Counted from the first letter of the stretch, positions 1 through 8,690 are shown. The stretch: 64,000 nucleotides of DNA from Moraxella boevrei DSM 14165 (GCF_000379845.1 NZ_KB903809.1:1-64000); one strand, 5' to 3'. A program made the numbers and translations. Notes: generated from the sequence alone by a model not told the origin.

Positions 1-168
1 TTCGTTAATGACTCGTACTATGGTGCTTATCCAAATATGCTAACTGAACAACAAAAAAACCATCAACGTTGGATTGTTATTTTACCAAATGAAGATTATT
101 CGGAGGTTATTACTGCTGGTAAAGAAATGAGAAAATATGATTTAACTATTCATATTTCTAAAAAATAA
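1..168 (+). CDS. 3' end of unknown phage-element protein (partial)
   Basis: The first 55 codons of the window are open in frame 1 and end at a TAA at 166-168. The 5' part is outside the window. The visible C-terminus is polar, with several Tyr residues and a Lys-Lys end, and I do not recognise it. It lies on the same strand as the following virion-type genes, so it probably belongs to the same phage module. No function is assigned. Confidence 0.45.
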   Translation, partial: FVNDSYYGAYPNMLTEQQKNHQRWIVILPNEDYSEVITAGKEMRKYDLTIHISKK

Positions 169-196
169 TTTTTAATCCCAAAAAAAAGGAAACAAA

Positions 197-235
197 ATGG
201 CAAACTTCCACCCCATGATTGTAGGCATACCATGA
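197..235 (+). CDS. 12-codon leader-like ORF coupled to the next gene
   Basis: An ATG at 197 follows a good Shine-Dalgarno (AAAAAAGGAAAC) and is read for 12 codons to a TGA. That stop overlaps the ATG of the 97-residue gene in an ATGA arrangement. The downstream ATG has no good ribosome site of its own, so this mini-ORF may deliver ribosomes by translational coupling. It could also be the decayed start of a longer gene. What is seen is the ribosome site and the overlap; the role is inferred. Confidence 0.25.
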   Translation: MANFHPMIVGIP

Positions 236-525
236 ACACCAACCACTACCATAATGCGATAAGAGACCTTGTTACCTTGATGATAAACAAAGGCAAAACA
301 GGGCAAATTATCAAACACGCTATTGGGCCTGATGAAATCCACGACCCCACATTAGTGAGTTTGCGTGTGTATGGCAATCGGCATGACTATGACGTGGTGA
401 TGGTGTGTGCAGGCACTAATAGCATTTGGCAAGCATTGCCAGAAAGAGAAATTTATTTACCCACCAAAGCCCAGTTATTTAGGTTAAAGAAAAAATATCG
501 CCAGTTTGGCGGGGATTTAATCTAA
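232..525 (+). CDS. Small phage protein, LysM/tail-X-like pattern
   Basis: A 97-residue protein. Its central part (about residues 38-80) has an RVYGN segment, then a Gly and later an IYLPT segment. That spacing recalls LysM-like phage tail protein X and baseplate-hub proteins, where a YG motif precedes a conserved I-x-LP strand. The C-terminus is basic (RLKKKYR). If the likeness is real, it would help join the tail tube to the baseplate or bind peptidoglycan. The resemblance is short and I could not confirm it; an uncharacterised phage protein is the safe call. Its start codon overlaps the preceding mini-ORF. Confidence 0.5.
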   Translation: MNTNHYHNAIRDLVTLMINKGKTGQIIKHAIGPDEIHDPTLVSLRVYGNRHDYDVVMVCAGTNSIWQALPEREIYLPTKAQLFRLKKKYRQFGGDLI

Positions 526-677
526 TGGGATATTTGTTGCTGGGTAAATCAAGCGTTTTGGCAAGGTAAATCTAAAATCATCTTAACGAAAAATACAGTT
601 AAAAGCAACTGGAACAATTGCCAATCATCTCGCCATGTCACGCTATGATAGCTTATCTTAAGATTGGATAATTTATC

Positions 678-1829
678 ATGTCGGTAGAGAATTTTTTTAA
701 CCTACAAAATGAAGACGGTGTCAGCATTCAAGACCGCCTAATGGCAACTATGTCAAAGGCACAAATCCGTGAATTTCGCCAAAATGCTGTCCGTCAAGCC
801 CTAACTGGACGTTATGTCAGCACCCATAATGCACGTCATGACGAACTTGTCAAAGCCATTCATCTAGGCGAACGTTTAACCGATAAAAGTTTACAAAAGC
901 TGATAAAAAACGCTGGGGCTAATGCAGGCATAGATAGCAATGCCTTGTTAGATTTCACCTTGGGTAAAACCAAGGTTAATCTTAGCTTACAAAACAATGC
1001 GTTATCCCCTGCGGTTTTGCAGTATTTTGTGGAAAATGTCAAAAAAGCGTCAAAGCACTTTACAGGCGGTATTTCACCGACACAGGTGATTAACCAATCT
1101 CGCCAAGTAGATATTAAACGAGCCAATGAGCAGATTTTTTTGGCAACCGTGTTTAAACGAAAAGGCAATGTCTTATATTTTTTGACCAATGCAGGACCTG
1201 ATAGCAAAAGCCAAAATCATACCGTAACCGTTGAATTATTGGATATGCCACAACTACTGATTGGACGAAAAAACTTACCGACTTACCGAGAAATCAAAAA
1301 TTTACTGGAGCATGGCAAAATCAAATTTGATTGCGACTGCGGACGGCATCAATACTGGTATCGTTATATTGCCAGTGTGGGAAAGTTTAATTTTGGGGCG
1401 TATGAAAACCGTTATCCCAGTACACGAAATCCCCAGTTAACAGGCGTTGCGTGTAAGCACGTTTTGCGTGTCATGCAAAATTTGATGAGTACAGACGGTG
1501 TAGAAAAAATTAAACAATATATTAAAAAAGATTTGCAAAAAGCAGACGGCAAACACCAATCACAACGACTTACTGATAAACAAATCAGCAGAGAAGCCGA
1601 ATTTCAAGCTGACCCTAGACGTGCTGAACATTATCGTAAAAAAATCGTAAAAAAAATCCAAAAACAGTTAAAACTTGCCATGCAAACCTTAGAACCAATG
1701 CCAACACAACAGCAGTATCAAGTTATGCGACAAATGCAAGCGGTCGGCATTCAGTTTAGCCCTGAACAACAGCGAGCCTTTGAAAATTATCAGCGTGGGC
1801 AAGTACCGTTTAGAAATGGGAGAAAATAA
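678..1829 (+). CDS. Phage protein with SWIM-like Cys/His cluster
   Basis: A 383-residue protein of unknown function. At about residues 233-278 it carries CDCGRH, a Tyr/Trp-rich stretch, an RNPQ segment, and then GVACKHVLRVM. This CxC...CxH arrangement resembles a SWIM-type zinc-binding motif and suggests a metal-stabilised fold. The C-terminal 90 residues are very basic and Gln-rich (KKIVKKIQKQLK), consistent with nucleic-acid contact or a structural arm. It sits just before a 189-residue gene (2-base gap) and the probable capsid gene, so a head- or DNA-associated virion role is plausible. The start is uncertain: only a weak GGA lies upstream. The 152 bases before it hold no convincing gene. 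Confidence 0.6.
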   Translation: MSVENFFNLQNEDGVSIQDRLMATMSKAQIREFRQNAVRQALTGRYVSTHNARHDELVKAIHLGERLTDKSLQKLIKNAGANAGIDSNALLDFTLGKTKVNLSLQNNALSPAVLQYFVENVKKASKHFTGGISPTQVINQSRQVDIKRANEQIFLATVFKRKGNVLYFLTNAGPDSKSQNHTVTVELLDMPQLLIGRKNLPTYREIKNLLEHGKIKFDCDCGRHQYWYRYIASVGKFNFGAYENRYPSTRNPQLTGVACKHVLRVMQNLMSTDGVEKIKQYIKKDLQKADGKHQSQRLTDKQISREAEFQADPRRAEHYRKKIVKKIQKQLKLAMQTLEPMPTQQQYQVMRQMQAVGIQFSPEQQRAFENYQRGQVPFRNGRK

Positions 1830-1831
1830 CG

Positions 1832-2401
1832 ATGAGTATCAGACAAGAACCGCATTTAATCGCAGACGGCAGACGGCTTGCCAGTCGTGCTATCGTATTA
1901 CAAAGTTTGCAATCTATCCCTTGTTATGCCTTTCGTAGGGTGATTGTCCCTGTTAGCCATAGCCATTTTGACAATCGGACTGATGAAACGTGGGGCGGTC
2001 TTGGCGTGGCAAGTAATATGGAAGAACACGCTTTTGATTATGAAGATTTGGGTTTTGCCATGATGACCATTGAGCAGTTTATCGGTGGTGCGATTTTGGA
2101 TAATGATTTGGTGGTTAGCACTGATGAAGTGATGATTGCAGGGCAGATTGAACCATTTAACCCAAATCTAAAAGGGCGTGAACGCTTGATGCAAATACCA
2201 AATTGGAAACCTAAAAAAGGCGACTTGTTTTGTGCCTTGCTCGCTAAAGATGATTATCTGTATTTTGAATGTGTTGGGCGAACTGGTTCAAGTATTATGT
2301 CAGACTTTGGGGCAAAATATGTGTTTAATCAAAAGTTTAATTTGGACTTTTTGCCTGTGTTTGATGAAAGTAAGTTAAGCGATGTCAAAGCCTTAGACTA
2401 A
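1832..2401 (+). CDS. Uncharacterised phage-module protein
   Basis: A 189-residue protein that follows the zinc-finger-like gene by 2 bases, with a GGGAG ribosome site inside the end of that gene, so the two are almost certainly co-translated. The sequence looks soluble and mixed, with no signal peptide or membrane segment. It is rich in aromatic and acidic residues, and I recognise no motif. Its position immediately upstream of the probable capsid gene suggests a head-completion or connector-type protein, but this rests only on context. Confidence 0.55.
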   Translation: MSIRQEPHLIADGRRLASRAIVLQSLQSIPCYAFRRVIVPVSHSHFDNRTDETWGGLGVASNMEEHAFDYEDLGFAMMTIEQFIGGAILDNDLVVSTDEVMIAGQIEPFNPNLKGRERLMQIPNWKPKKGDLFCALLAKDDYLYFECVGRTGSSIMSDFGAKYVFNQKFNLDFLPVFDESKLSDVKALD

Positions 2402-2426
2402 AAGCGTTGATAAACATTTTAAAAAA

Positions 2427-2473
2427 AACGGAACACGCCAAAATCACCTATTTATAAGGTTTTATCCTATGAT
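2427..2473 (+). promoter_or_regulatory. Candidate phage late promoter module A
   Basis: AACGGAACAC at 2427-2436 is followed, 31 bases after its end, by TATGAT (2468-2473) and then the 630-codon gene at 2500. The same AACGGAACAC-(C)GCCAAA block occurs before the 458-codon gene at 6416. No -35 box is evident, which would fit an activator-dependent late promoter. The -10 lies in the loop of nested inverted repeats (CCTATTTA / TAAATAGG and AAGGT / ACCTT). Confidence 0.4.
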
Positions 2474-2499
2474 GACCTTTAATTAAATAGGAAATTGAT

Positions 2500-4392
2500 A
2501 TGACCTACAATGTAAAAGAAGCTCAGGCAGTTGCCGCCGCAACCGCCGAACAAGTGCGTAAAACCCAAGCGTTTTTAACCGATTTTGCACATAAACGCAA
2601 AGAACAAAGTTCTTTACAAGCCTTTGATAGCCTTGTCAAACAGCACCCTATGGGCGAAGCAGTCGGTGAACACCGTTTGCCAGACCCATTAAAAAAACTG
2701 CTTAATAGCAAAGCGATTAAAACCGCCGATGCCTTTTTACAAAATACCAATACAGCTTTTGATAATTTATCCGCTGAAAAGCAGGAAAAACTCAGCCATG
2801 TTATTGGTTCGCAAGCGATTTTTGACGGTATTGAGCTGGGTATGGCTGAATACGCCAAACGTAATGGCGGTGATACTGCCCCTGCTCATGTAATTTTGGA
2901 CGCTTTGTACCGAGCGGTAAATAGCTGTACTGAACATTCTGAAGACCCAAAAGTTCAACAAATGTTAGATAGCCTGTCATTTGACCACCACGAAGCATTA
3001 TCGGTTGTACCTGCTCAAATTACAGTAACGATTTTTACCGCCATTGCCAATAGCTTGCCAATCGTAGCCCAACTGCCAAACCCAACAGGCTCAAATGAAG
3101 TGCCGTTAGTCTATGGTCGCAGTGTTACCAATATGCGTATGGGGGCGATGAAAAAAGGCGAATATATTGACGGTGATAAGGCAGGTATGCCCTACCTTGA
3201 AAACCGCCATACCTTGCAAATGGAAAAAGCAGGAGCAACTTTTAGCGTTGATGTTCATGTTGGTTATAACAAGGTGGTCAATGCCAATCATTCTATCGGC
3301 TTTAAACCTGATACCAGCACCATTAAAGCCCCATTTTTGGGCGGGCGTGTCAAAATCATGGTAAAAGGCGTAGAAGTTGCCAACGACCATTACCGCAGTC
3401 ATGCCACGCATGGCGGTACGACCAAGTTAAATCCCATCGGCGATAAACCTATCACGATTGACGGTAAACAATATCTTGTCCAAACTGGTACGGCTGACCT
3501 TGACAACCATAAAGTTACGGTTACCTTTGACGGCTCTTACACCGAACCACAAGATACCGAAGTTCATGTGCAGGTGATTTTTGATTATGAGCGTAAAGAT
3601 GCCAATGGACGTGATTATATCTTAGATGCACCAGGTCTAGATATGACTTTTAGCACCGCCAGTGTGTATGCAAGCCCTATGCGTGCCAAAGCAACTGCAA
3701 CTATTGATGCAGTTACCCAAATGCGTAATGAACTAAAATTAGACTGGCATAGTGCAGTGGTTGCCATTATTCAAAATAAATATTTCCTTGAGCAAAATGC
3801 CCGTCTATTGCGTGAACAAGTGTTGTCAAGTCTGCAACAATCTGGTCGTACCATTACCTTTGATGCTCAAAAAACAGGCGTGCAATATACCAACTTTTTT
3901 GATGTATTTTCGGCAATTCGCACCAAAATCACCCAATCTCGTGCCAAGTTGTCGCAAGAATTAAATTTCCCTGTTGGGGCGGTGGATATTTTTGTCGGTG
4001 AAGCAGGGGCAAATGTGTTTACATCACTACCTGCAACTGAATGGACGGCTACCAATGTCAGCTATGGCGATAATTCTAGTATTTATCGCATTGGGGCATT
4101 AAAAGACGGTACGCACGTTTACTATGTGCCTAGTAGCCTAGGTTGGCTTGATGAAGCAGGGGCTACCACGACCGCAACGGCTTTATTGTTGCCACGCCCC
4201 ACCGTGCCTAGTCATTCGCCATTTGTGGGGCATACCGCTGTTTCGCCTATGGTATTGCCAATGAACTATGGTGCACCAGAGTTTGAAGAAAAAGTGTCGG
4301 TGTATGCTCGCATGGGTGCTGACCGCAACCCAAATCCGATGTTTAACAATCAGGGTATTTTAATTCAAATGATAAATTTACCGAGCATTTAA
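2500..4392 (+). CDS. Probable phage major capsid protein
   Basis: A 630-residue protein with ribosome site TAGGA before the ATG. The N-terminal ~150 residues are helical and charged, as in the scaffold-like delta domains of HK97-fold capsid proteins. The C-terminal third has a pattern seen in HK97/T4-type capsids: a VDIFVGEAG strand, a GALKDGTHVYYVP segment, then LLLPRP and a run leading to VSPMVLPMNYG. The middle part is beta-rich (residues ~190-390) and could be an inserted decoration domain, which would explain the length. It is the largest gene of the virion block and has its own candidate late promoter, as expected for an abundant structural protein. A tail or fibre protein is the main alternative. 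Confidence 0.5.
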   Translation: MTYNVKEAQAVAAATAEQVRKTQAFLTDFAHKRKEQSSLQAFDSLVKQHPMGEAVGEHRLPDPLKKLLNSKAIKTADAFLQNTNTAFDNLSAEKQEKLSHVIGSQAIFDGIELGMAEYAKRNGGDTAPAHVILDALYRAVNSCTEHSEDPKVQQMLDSLSFDHHEALSVVPAQITVTIFTAIANSLPIVAQLPNPTGSNEVPLVYGRSVTNMRMGAMKKGEYIDGDKAGMPYLENRHTLQMEKAGATFSVDVHVGYNKVVNANHSIGFKPDTSTIKAPFLGGRVKIMVKGVEVANDHYRSHATHGGTTKLNPIGDKPITIDGKQYLVQTGTADLDNHKVTVTFDGSYTEPQDTEVHVQVIFDYERKDANGRDYILDAPGLDMTFSTASVYASPMRAKATATIDAVTQMRNELKLDWHSAVVAIIQNKYFLEQNARLLREQVLSSLQQSGRTITFDAQKTGVQYTNFFDVFSAIRTKITQSRAKLSQELNFPVGAVDIFVGEAGANVFTSLPATEWTATNVSYGDNSSIYRIGALKDGTHVYYVPSSLGWLDEAGATTTATALLLPRPTVPSHSPFVGHTAVSPMVLPMNYGAPEFEEKVSVYARMGADRNPNPMFNNQGILIQMINLPSI

Positions 4393-4415
4393 TCCGTCCA
4401 ATCAATCAAAAATAC

Positions 4416-4447
4416 AATACCTATCGTTATTTGACGGTAGGTATTTT
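4416..4447 (+). terminator. Hairpin after the capsid-like gene
   Basis: AATACCTATCG and CGGTAGGTATT form an 11-pair stem with one mismatch, ending in a short T run, between the 630-codon gene and the ribosome site of the next gene. It could be a partial terminator or an RNA-stabilising 3' hairpin for the upstream message. Confidence 0.45.
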
Positions 4448-4464
4448 AAAAAAGGAGAAATTTT

Positions 4465-4923
4465 ATGGCAAAAACAACCAGACGCAAAACAACTGAAACA
4501 CCAGATACAACAACCATTGAAAACGATGTCTCTAATACTGACGTGTTGGACAATCAAGATGTCAACATCACGCAAGATAACGATGTTACTGATACTGACG
4601 ATGTTACAGAAAATCACGCTGATGATGAAATCCAAACTGACAACACGCCTGTTGAAGCGATTAAAGAACTTGCAAGCCTTGCAACAGAAGAAAGTGAAAT
4701 TAATTCTGCAATCAATGACGTAACAACGATCGAGCCTAAAAACACAATCACTGTTATCAATAATGCAAGCCGTGATTTTCTTGAGCCTGCTACTCGCACC
4801 TTGTTAAAAAGTGGTGAGATGACCGAAATTGTTTTAACCGTTAGTAAAGAGCGTATTATCGGTAATTTAAACCAGTTAAATTATTTGCATGGTAACTGCC
4901 TTGTGATTGGGGGTGATTTATGA
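4465..4923 (+). CDS. Phage protein with acidic Thr/Asp-rich N-terminus
   Basis: A 152-residue protein with a strong ribosome site (AAAGGAGAAA). Residues ~5-75 are low-complexity and acidic, rich in Thr, Asp and Asn with repeated DVTDTD-type runs. Residues ~90-152 look folded, with NASRDFLEPATR and a C-terminal GNCLVIGGDL strand. It overlaps the next gene in an ATGA arrangement, so the two are translationally coupled. By position it may be a head-tail joining or tail-assembly protein, but no family is recognised. Confidence 0.5.
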   Translation: MAKTTRRKTTETPDTTTIENDVSNTDVLDNQDVNITQDNDVTDTDDVTENHADDEIQTDNTPVEAIKELASLATEESEINSAINDVTTIEPKNTITVINNASRDFLEPATRTLLKSGEMTEIVLTVSKERIIGNLNQLNYLHGNCLVIGGDL

Positions 4924-5279
4924 TTGAATCAAAAATTTTGGGCGAAGCGGTCGGTATTCAGTATCAAGGTGAAAAAGATTTATCCGAAACCGCAAGTCCA
5001 AGCAGACTGACAAAAGCGACTTTTGTGGGTCGTTTTAGACGTGGCATTATGGGTCGTCCATTTAAAGTTACTCGAGATAACTATCAAGCATTGTTGGGTG
5101 TTGATAATAACAATCCTGATTATATGGCGGTAGCAGACACGCTAAGTAGTGGTGTGCCTGAATTAACCATTTTGCGTGTTGGAGCTGTCACTCCAAATCC
5201 TGCAAAACAAAGTGCTGGCAGTAATACAGGCAGTTCAAATACACCAATGCCGAATCCAAGTTATGCAATTATTCCGTAA
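4920..5279 (+). CDS. Small phage protein resembling a sheath N-terminal segment
   Basis: A 119-residue protein whose start overlaps the previous stop (ATGA). Residues ~28-85 run through LTKATFVGRFRRG, RPFKVT, LLGVDNNNPDYMAVADTL and VPELTILRVG. This order (a GRF.RG turn, a V-T-x-x-N-Y segment, LG-x-NP-x-Y, then a Leu-Arg-Val strand) recalls the first domain of contractile-tail sheath proteins. The last 30 residues are Ser/Asn/Pro-rich. A separate probable sheath gene lies 1.1 kb downstream, so this may be a sheath-like accessory protein. Function unproven. Confidence 0.5.
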   Translation: MIESKILGEAVGIQYQGEKDLSETASPSRLTKATFVGRFRRGIMGRPFKVTRDNYQALLGVDNNNPDYMAVADTLSSGVPELTILRVGAVTPNPAKQSAGSNTGSSNTPMPNPSYAIIP

Positions 5280-5294
5280 TATTCTGGAGGTTAC

Positions 5295-6338
5295 ATGAGC
5301 GTATTAATTAAAGTAAGCGGTTTAGTCAATGGTGAACAGCTAGACACACCTAAGATTATTAAGCCGATATTTACTAGCGGTGATGACAACATAGATTGTT
5401 TAACACTGCTAACACAAATTGGTTTTTTCTTTAAAAGTGACACGGTTAAAGGTGAAACAGAACAAATCTCTGCTAATCCAAACAGTATCGTCGGTATGAT
5501 AGTTGGTGAACTTCGTAATGAAAAACTGTTGTGCAATAAACACAATGCACAAAATCAGCCTGACACCTATTCGCCTGAGACAAGATTTAGCAAAACTTAC
5601 GACACAATCAATCAACCCACCCAACTTCATGTGCATAAAATGCAAAAAGAAGAGCTAAAAGGGGCAACTGATGCGTATGATATCATCAAAACATGGCTAA
5701 ATCACGATGTGCAACTTGAACAAGACGGCTATAACTTGGCAGTCGATGACGGGCAAAAAATTACTTTTTACGCAGATTATTATTACAAAAAAAATGCCGA
5801 AACCGAAAAACTAGAAGCAGAATTATTTGGCAAGCCTGTCAATGATAGCACAGAGCCAACGGCTATTCAGTGTAAACCAAGCAGTATTGACGTAGACAAT
5901 ACGCAAGCTGTTGCAGAAGGTACTTATAGTCTAAAAATACAGGTCAATGATAAAGAACCACAAATTTTTACTCAAAAATCTAGTGATAATCCAAGCAATC
6001 TTGTCACACCTGTCAAAATATTGCTACGAATGCTACAAAATTTAGAAAATGTTTGTGTTAGTGGATCAGGCGGTGAGCATTGGATTGCTCCACCGATTAC
6101 AAGCAGTATTTTACATAACACGCAAGAGTCGATTACGATTGGGGGGATTACGAAGATAATCGCTATAGAAAAGAGTGAGCCAATTTTTTATCCTGACTTT
6201 GTTCGTGAAGAACAAAACCGCCTAACCCTAAGCCCTGCCAATGACGGTAATTTAGATTTATTCCAATATCTACCGCATAACGGACAAGATGAAATCGTGC
6301 TACATTCTTGTGCTGTTAGCTACTATGGCGGTGAATAA
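5295..6338 (+). CDS. Uncharacterised phage structural-type protein
   Basis: A 347-residue protein with a strong ribosome site (TGGAGG). It is soluble, beta-rich and Thr/Asn/Gln-rich. There is no membrane segment and no recognised motif. It lies between the sheath-N-like gene and the probable tail sheath gene, so a tail or baseplate role is the natural guess from context. A new candidate promoter and a hairpin lie immediately downstream, separating it from the next gene. Confidence 0.5.
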   Translation: MSVLIKVSGLVNGEQLDTPKIIKPIFTSGDDNIDCLTLLTQIGFFFKSDTVKGETEQISANPNSIVGMIVGELRNEKLLCNKHNAQNQPDTYSPETRFSKTYDTINQPTQLHVHKMQKEELKGATDAYDIIKTWLNHDVQLEQDGYNLAVDDGQKITFYADYYYKKNAETEKLEAELFGKPVNDSTEPTAIQCKPSSIDVDNTQAVAEGTYSLKIQVNDKEPQIFTQKSSDNPSNLVTPVKILLRMLQNLENVCVSGSGGEHWIAPPITSSILHNTQESITIGGITKIIAIEKSEPIFYPDFVREEQNRLTLSPANDGNLDLFQYLPHNGQDEIVLHSCAVSYYGGE

Positions 6339-6342
6339 AGTT

Positions 6343-6383
6343 AACGGAACACCGCCAAACCTAAGTTTTATAAAGCCTATAAT
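6343..6383 (+). promoter_or_regulatory. Candidate phage late promoter module B
   Basis: AACGGAACACCGCCAAA at 6343-6359 matches the block at 2427, and TATAAT lies at 6378-6383. The -10 is part of the left arm of the following hairpin, so a transcript initiated here would lack that arm and would not be terminated. Confidence 0.4.
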
Positions 6384-6415
6384 GACTAAATCATTGGTTG
6401 ATATAGGCTTTTTTT
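6372..6415 (+). terminator. Hairpin with T run abutting a start codon
   Basis: AAAGCCTATA (6372-6381) pairs with TATAGGCTTT (6402-6411) and is followed by seven T residues running straight into the ATG at 6416. It fits an intrinsic terminator for transcripts coming from upstream. The candidate promoter inside it would restart transcription for the sheath-like gene. Confidence 0.55.
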
Positions 6416-7792
6416 ATGGCAAAACACACCCTTTATCTTGCCCTTACCCAAACAGGGCTAACTGTTACCACAACAGATAATCCTAACGCATTGGTTCAAA
6501 TTGCAATGGCAACGGATTATGTGTTTGACAGTAACACACAACTGACCGTAAAAGTCACCGATAGCAAAGAATCAGCTACGCCTGATGACCCATTAAACCA
6601 CCTTGTTTTTTCAATTTTGATTAGCGATAAAGTGGATAACAAGCAAATTACCAGTCTCACAGGTCGGTTGTATGTTGGTGGTGGTATTGAAGCATTAGAG
6701 CAAAATTTTCCGCAAAAGTTCAGTTATATCAGCAGAAAACTGGATTTTTATGGGGCAATGGATAGCGAAAATGACTTTTTTGATGCGGTAGAAACTCGCT
6801 ACAACAAAGAACAGGTAACACAAATCATCGCAAAACTCAAAGAATTTGGCGTTTTTAACACTTTATCGGATTACCGAGTGCATCAAAAAGTGTTACAAAT
6901 TCCAAAAACAGCCAATGATGTGGGCTTAACAGCTGAGCAAGTGCGTACCATTTTGGCAAAATCCGACAAGCCAAACTACTTTGCTTTGGCAAATGTGGAT
7001 GATTTGGCAATGCTTGAATCGGTTGTAGCGGTTATGGACAAATTTAACAATCATTTGTTTGTTGATTTGGGTAGTATTACCGATTGGCGTCAAATTGTGG
7101 CATTGAAACAAAGTTTGGCATTCAAAGACCACCGCATACGCTTTGTGTGGAATCCAAATCTTTCACGTCCAAATGGGGCTAACAGTGTTTTAACTCGCAA
7201 AAAATGGCGACCTTGTGTTGGCGATTATCTGGCAAAACATTTGCTTAGAAATGCCATGACAAACAATCAGGGTATCCCACCAATCCATATCCCTGTGGCA
7301 GGTTATCATTTTCCTGTGGAATTTAAGGATATGCGACAAATGGCAGGCGTGGTCCTTGATGAAGAAGCTCAAAATGCGTTGGCGGATGCTCAAGTGATTG
7401 TTGTGCTAAACGAAACTTATCAAAGCGAAAGTCGCTGGATTTATGGCGATGTTTTGACTCAGCGTGATAGCGATACCAGTGCGTTACGATTAGCCAATGC
7501 GTCCGAAATTGCCACGTTTACCGCAAATAGTGTGATTGACATCATCAAAAAGCATATGCTCACTCGTATGAGTGCCTTTTTGCAAAATGCGTATGATGAT
7601 TGCGAAAAGTTTTTAAATGCGTGTGTGAGTGCTGGCTTGCTAGTACCGTCTGAACAATTAGGCGGTCAATATTATGCCCTGTCTATCACGCCAAGAGCGG
7701 ATAATCCATTTGAAAAGGTAGATGTCAAGTTTGCTCGCCGTCCTGAAGGTGCGGTACGTCAAGCCTACCTTGAAACCACAATTAACAAGTAA
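6416..7792 (+). CDS. Probable contractile-tail sheath protein
   Basis: A 458-residue protein. The middle part has a Rossmann-like alternation ending in HLFVDLGSI, then IRFVWNPNLSRPNGANS, which resembles the section of myophage sheath proteins before the conserved C-terminal domain. The last ~110 residues (helical DIIKKHMLTRMSAFLQ, then VDVKFARRPEGAVRQ and a final hydrophobic strand) match the usual sheath ending, where an R-P-E-G-A-type turn precedes the closing strand. It has its own candidate promoter and hairpin, fitting high-level late expression. The call is by pattern only; a tube or other tail protein is possible. Confidence 0.45.
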   Translation: MAKHTLYLALTQTGLTVTTTDNPNALVQIAMATDYVFDSNTQLTVKVTDSKESATPDDPLNHLVFSILISDKVDNKQITSLTGRLYVGGGIEALEQNFPQKFSYISRKLDFYGAMDSENDFFDAVETRYNKEQVTQIIAKLKEFGVFNTLSDYRVHQKVLQIPKTANDVGLTAEQVRTILAKSDKPNYFALANVDDLAMLESVVAVMDKFNNHLFVDLGSITDWRQIVALKQSLAFKDHRIRFVWNPNLSRPNGANSVLTRKKWRPCVGDYLAKHLLRNAMTNNQGIPPIHIPVAGYHFPVEFKDMRQMAGVVLDEEAQNALADAQVIVVLNETYQSESRWIYGDVLTQRDSDTSALRLANASEIATFTANSVIDIIKKHMLTRMSAFLQNAYDDCEKFLNACVSAGLLVPSEQLGGQYYALSITPRADNPFEKVDVKFARRPEGAVRQAYLETTINK

Positions 7793-7817
7793 TTTTTTAA
7801 CAAAGAAGGAAGTAGTT

Positions 7818-8690
7818 ATGAGTACATTTGGTTATAACCCAATTTTAAACGCTATGGCGGAGCGTAACCGCCAATTTGACGGCATTAAAGAAGCCGTTGA
7901 ACAGGTGCAATTTGACCCAATTAGCGAACGTCAAGCATTGGTTGAAACAGCGAATATGCGTATGGCTGCAGTGTCAATCTTATTGACTTTGGCGATGATT
8001 GTGTCTGAAGAACAAGATATTGACGAACAAGAATTATTGCCAAGCGAAGTGTTAGATGGCTTGATTATTGAAGCATTTGACAACGATGATGACGATGATG
8101 TGGACGATACGGTACGTCTGATTTTGTCTGCTCATGTGGCGGATTGTATGAGTTCGCTAGGGGTTGATAAAGGGCTAATTGATGATGCATTTGGGCTTGA
8201 TGTAGATTTAGCCGATGAAGCGATTGAAAAGGTTTGTCAAGTTGTGCTTGATAATTTGCCTGATGATGGCGAGCCTTTAGATGATTTTGTCAATCAGTTT
8301 GTCTATGGTGATGATGATAACGATGATGACGATGAAGGTTATGATGGTGTGATGTTGGACGGTGCAAAAAAACAAAAATTGCGAAAAGGTCAAAAAACTG
8401 TCAAAAAAGTCAATGGGCATACAATCCAGTACAAGGCAGTAAAGGCAGTTAGAAACGGCAAAGTCGTTACAGTTAATAAACGAGTTTCTGGCAATATCAT
8501 TCTTAGCTCAAAACAGAAATCTTCACTGCGTAAAGCCCGTGCTAAAGCCAATACAGGTTCAGCTATTCGCAAACAAATGAAATCTCTGGGCAAAGGCGTA
8601 GATAAGAATATCTATACAAATATGAAAAAAGTCAAACAACTGCAAAACGCATCACTAAAACGTCATAGCAAAGCAATCGGTATTCGTTAG
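7818..8690 (+). CDS. Phage protein with acidic middle and basic tail
   Basis: A 290-residue protein; ATG 7818 was chosen because of the AAGAAGGA ribosome site directly upstream. Residues ~1-100 are helical with a hydrophobic stretch (MAAVSILLTLAMIV). Two Asp runs follow (FDNDDDDDVDD and GDDDNDDDDEG). The last ~90 residues are strongly basic, with many Lys/Arg and Ser. Such charge segregation suggests a tail-chaperone-like or DNA/scaffold-contacting protein, but I cannot name a family. A clear terminator follows, so this closes the virion transcription unit. Confidence 0.55.
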   Translation: MSTFGYNPILNAMAERNRQFDGIKEAVEQVQFDPISERQALVETANMRMAAVSILLTLAMIVSEEQDIDEQELLPSEVLDGLIIEAFDNDDDDDVDDTVRLILSAHVADCMSSLGVDKGLIDDAFGLDVDLADEAIEKVCQVVLDNLPDDGEPLDDFVNQFVYGDDDNDDDDEGYDGVMLDGAKKQKLRKGQKTVKKVNGHTIQYKAVKAVRNGKVVTVNKRVSGNIILSSKQKSSLRKARAKANTGSAIRKQMKSLGKGVDKNIYTNMKKVKQLQNASLKRHSKAIGIR

